Shown here: piece after piece, positions 13,588 through 15,604 of the stretch
How positions within the stretch are numbered: position 1 is the first letter of the stretch
Layout: each line of letters begins with the position of its first letter
Program-made: the position numbers and the translations under genes
NCBI GenBank assembly: GCA_038235385.1
Contig: JBBSTY010000103.1
Location: 1-15,604 of the forward strand
DNA length: 15,604 nucleotides
Source: JBBSTY01 sp038235385
GTDB taxonomy: Bacteria; Actinomycetota; Acidimicrobiia; Acidimicrobiales; Acidimicrobilacustridaceae
Reading direction: 5' to 3'
The notes under the pieces: model-generated
Told to the model about the DNA's origin: nothing
What the model saw: only the letters and a program-made list of their open reading frames with translations
Database searches by the model: none

Positions 13588-15054
13588 TTGACACCAGTGA
13601 CCGCCACCCTGACGCCGACCGTGCTCTACATCCGCCAGAGCCTCACGCGCGACAAGTCAGAGTCGATCCCCCTCCAGATCGAGCGCTGCACCGAAGCAGC
13701 CAGGGCGCTGGGCGCGGAGATCGTCGAGACCCTGGTCGAGCCGCCGAGCACGTCGGGGTTCAAGGACCGCGGCCGCGGTCGGCCCCGCTTCCTCGACCTG
13801 CTCGAACTGGTCCGGTCCGGCCAGGCCCGGGCGGTGATGGCCTACAAGTCCGACCGGTTGTCTCGCGGTGGTGGGCCGGGGTGGGCGCCGCTGATCGAGG
13901 CGTTCGAGGACGCCGGCTGCGACACCGACCACGCCGTGCTCACGCCGAACGGCTGGTTGAGCGAGTTCGAGATCGGCATCCGGGCGTCGATGGATCGCGA
14001 AGAGTCCAAGAAGCTGTCCGACCGCATGCGCGACGTTCGGGCGCGTGATGCGCGAGAGGGCAAGCCCCGCATCTCGGGACGGCCGTACGGCTACTCGTGC
14101 GCCGGGTTGCACGCCAGTGACTGCGAGGTCGTCGGCTGCCGGCACGACGGCACCATGAGCCTCGTCCCGGGTGAGCTCGAGGTGATCGAAGAGGTCGTCG
14201 AGCGGGTCCTGCTCGGCGAGTCGCTGTGGCGCATCGCCAACGACTTCAACGACCGTGGCATCCCGTCGGCGCGTGGCGGCGAGTGGCGCACGGGCACGCT
14301 GACCCGACTGTTGACCAACCCCCGCTACGTCGGCCTGCGTGAGCACAACGGCGTGGTGGTGGCTGAGGGCCGGTGGGAGCGGGCCATCGACCGCTCGACT
14401 TGGGACCGGCTGCAAGAAGCGTTGAAGGCGCGCCCGACTGCCGGGCCGAAGCGCTTCGGCGCTCGCACCTACCCGCTGGTCGGCTTCCTGTTCTGCTCCA
14501 AGTGCGGCGGCAAGCTCCGTTCGCTGCGCAAGCAGAACGGCCGGCGTGCCTACTACTGCCGCAAGGGCGCGGGCCTTGGTGGCTGCGGTGGGATCTCCAC
14601 GATCGCTGAGCCGGTCGAGGACGAGGTTCGCCAGTACGTGATCGGCAAGCTCTGCGACCCGAAGTACCGCAAGCAGCTGGTCCGCCTGTCCGAGACCGCT
14701 GCGGACGAGTCCGAGAGCCTCGCCGACCAGCTCGCCGACGCCGAAGCTCAGCGAGACATGCTGCTCGACCTGTACCTCGAGAAGAAGGTCAACAAGGCCA
14801 CTTACGAGCGCCGCTACTCGGCGCTCACCGACACCATCGAAGCTCTCGGGCGCAAGGCGTTCGCCGCGCCGCAGCACTCCGTGCTGCGCGACCTTCCGCC
14901 GACCGTCGAGCAGCTCGACGAGCTGTGGGAGGCGAAGGGCATCGGGTTTCAGCGTCAACTGATCGACCTCGTCATCCAGCGCGTCGAGGTGCTTCCCGGC
15001 CAGCAGGGGCGGAAGGCCTTCGATCCGAAGCGGCTGGTTTGGCACCCCCGGTAG
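13588..15054 (+). CDS. Large serine recombinase (site-specific integrase)
   Basis: The protein has 488 residues. The N-terminal resolvase domain (about 10-150) contains the nucleophile S18 in YIRQSL, R16, and the DRLSRGG motif with R90 and R93. The recombinase domain follows (about 160-280). A zinc-ribbon domain has C303, C306 (CSKCGGKL), C324 and C333. A charged coiled coil spans about 370-425, and the C-terminal tail ends in WHPR. Such integrases insert elements by attP x attB exchange with a 2-base overlap and need a directionality factor to excise. Residues 171-186 hold an extra cluster, C171-x3-H175-x3-C179-x4-C184-x-H186, not usual in this domain. The start is TTG at 13588, or GTG three codons later; no ribosome site is seen, so leaderless translation from 13597 is plausible. 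It reads away from the hyuB break, the usual place for an element's integrase. Confidence 0.92.
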   Translation: MTPVTATLTPTVLYIRQSLTRDKSESIPLQIERCTEAARALGAEIVETLVEPPSTSGFKDRGRGRPRFLDLLELVRSGQARAVMAYKSDRLSRGGGPGWAPLIEAFEDAGCDTDHAVLTPNGWLSEFEIGIRASMDREESKKLSDRMRDVRARDAREGKPRISGRPYGYSCAGLHASDCEVVGCRHDGTMSLVPGELEVIEEVVERVLLGESLWRIANDFNDRGIPSARGGEWRTGTLTRLLTNPRYVGLREHNGVVVAEGRWERAIDRSTWDRLQEALKARPTAGPKRFGARTYPLVGFLFCSKCGGKLRSLRKQNGRRAYYCRKGAGLGGCGGISTIAEPVEDEVRQYVIGKLCDPKYRKQLVRLSETAADESESLADQLADAEAQRDMLLDLYLEKKVNKATYERRYSALTDTIEALGRKAFAAPQHSVLRDLPPTVEQLDELWEAKGIGFQRQLIDLVIQRVEVLPGQQGRKAFDPKRLVWHPR

Positions 15055-15220
15055 CGACCCGGACGATCCGCACGAACCGCGCCAACGTCTCCGCATCCAG
15101 CTCGCTGCCACCAGCCGCAGAGTCGATCGCCCGGGCCTTGGCCACCCAGGGATGGACCGACTCGTCCAACTCGAAGGCGAGCTGATCCTCGGCGGGCCGG
15201 CCACGGACGCGGCGCGTCAC
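14972..15220 (-). CDS. Small hypothetical protein translationally coupled to the relaxase gene
   Basis: GTG at 15220 overlaps the TGA of the preceding relaxase gene by 3 bases in a GTGA arrangement, which usually marks translational coupling. The 82 residues begin MTRRVRGRPAEDQLAFELDE, with an acidic/hydrophobic middle (HPWVAKARAIDSAAGGSELD) and a LARFVRIVRV helix-like stretch. The last 28 residues are Pro/Arg/Ala-rich and overlap the 3' end of the converging recombinase gene by 83 bases, so this tail is probably unconstrained. No family is recognised. Position suggests an accessory protein of the mobile element, possibly linked to transfer or its regulation. Existence is likely but not proven. 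Confidence 0.5.
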   Translation of the reverse strand: MTRRVRGRPAEDQLAFELDESVHPWVAKARAIDSAAGGSELDAETLARFVRIVRVATGGAKPAASDRRPSAPAGREAPRRAG

Positions 15221-15604
15221 AACCCGAGCCCCATCTGCTCGATCGCCGTCTGCTTCGCGGCACTGCGATCGAGTGCTCGGCGGAGGTCGGCCACGGGGTC
15301 GTCGGGCTCATGCGACGCGACCACGTAGACATGATTCCGGAGCCGACCGCGGGTGATCGACGTGTAGCCGGCTTCCGCGTAGAGCGAATCGTCGCCGAGC
15401 ACGAGCGACACGTCACACGTCATCCCCTGTGCCTTGTGGACCGTCATGGCGTAGCCGTGCGTCAGGTGCCCCTCGGCGGCGTACCGGGCTGGAATCTCGA
15501 GCCGGCGTCCGTCGTGGGTGTCGACGAGGAGGTTGCCCTCCTCCATCCCGGCGATCGTGCCTTGCGTCCCGTTCATCACACCGCTGCGGCGATCGTTGCG
15601 CAGC
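15217..15604 (-). CDS. C-terminal helicase end of a TraA/MobF-type conjugative relaxase, N-terminus off the window
   Basis: The frame is open at the right edge and gives 128 residues ending MGLGL. It starts with RNDRRSGVMNGTQGTI, the typical entry to the 1B/2B insertion of RecD-like helicases. It continues with the motif V-like segment HGYAMTVHKAQGMT and the motif VI-like segment YTSITRGRLRNHVYVV. This pairing is characteristic of the UvrD_C_2 region of TraA/TrwC (MobF) relaxase-helicases, which nick oriT and unwind the transferred strand; a stand-alone RecD2-like helicase is the alternative, because the relaxase domain is not in view. It converges on the serine integrase, which supports an integrative conjugative or mobilizable element. 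The tail after motif VI is short (about 30 residues), charged and helical. Confidence 0.75.
   Translation of the reverse strand, partial: LRNDRRSGVMNGTQGTIAGMEEGNLLVDTHDGRRLEIPARYAAEGHLTHGYAMTVHKAQGMTCDVSLVLGDDSLYAEAGYTSITRGRLRNHVYVVASHEPDDPVADLRRALDRSAAKQTAIEQMGLGL

Noticed and set aside
13657..15204. 515-codon minus-strand frame opposite the recombinase
   Set aside because: No recognisable domain; the plus-strand recombinase has a complete set of catalytic and zinc residues.
1..15604. tRNA, rRNA, CRISPR arrays and insertion sequences
   Set aside because: I looked for tRNA-like arms (including next to the integrase), repeat-spacer arrays and transposase motifs and saw none.

Overview
The window is very GC-rich and gene-dense. 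Almost every gene lies on the minus strand with short spacers. Codon use, protein sequence style and the pairing of E2, E3 and lipoate genes fit Actinomycetota. The LipA and linker style suggests Acidimicrobiia (Ilumatobacter-like), but that placement is an inference without a database search.

Layout, left to right. Positions 1-4414 hold the 3' part of a long co-directional run: a ThrE-type exporter (running off the left edge), a CPA1-type Na+/H+ antiporter with a TrkA-like C-terminus, an unidentified 8-helix membrane protein, and an M24 Xaa-Pro peptidase. Positions 4473-9061 form a 2-oxoacid dehydrogenase/lipoylation cluster, transcribed as lpd (E3), E2 acyltransferase, then one 559-residue protein that fuses LipB (octanoyltransferase) to LipA (lipoyl synthase). 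The fusion would build lipoyl groups de novo on the E2 lysine encoded just upstream; no E1 gene is in view. Two perfect hairpins lie between lpd and the preceding gene, a secreted coiled-coil M23 murein hydrolase (9167-10516). Next come a 29-residue membrane peptide and a Tim44-like/zinc-ribbon/single-TM protein (10802-12007), then an intergenic stretch with two clear inverted repeats, and an SDR dehydrogenase of the 3-hydroxyacyl-CoA dehydrogenase type 2 kind (12250-13026).

The right end is an integration junction. A minus-strand fragment encoding only the last ~117 residues of a hydantoinase B/5-oxoprolinase subunit (HyuB) stops abruptly at its conserved TNT-x-NTPIEALE motif. About 15 bp further on, a large serine recombinase begins on the plus strand. 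Beyond it, converging on it, are a short ORF and the C-terminal helicase end of a TraA/MobF-type conjugative relaxase that runs off the right edge. I read this as the left end of an integrative conjugative or mobilizable element inserted into hyuB. A 14-bp palindrome centred on a GT dinucleotide sits exactly where hyuB similarity ends and is the likely recombination core. This junction and the LipB-LipA fusion are the two most notable features of the window.
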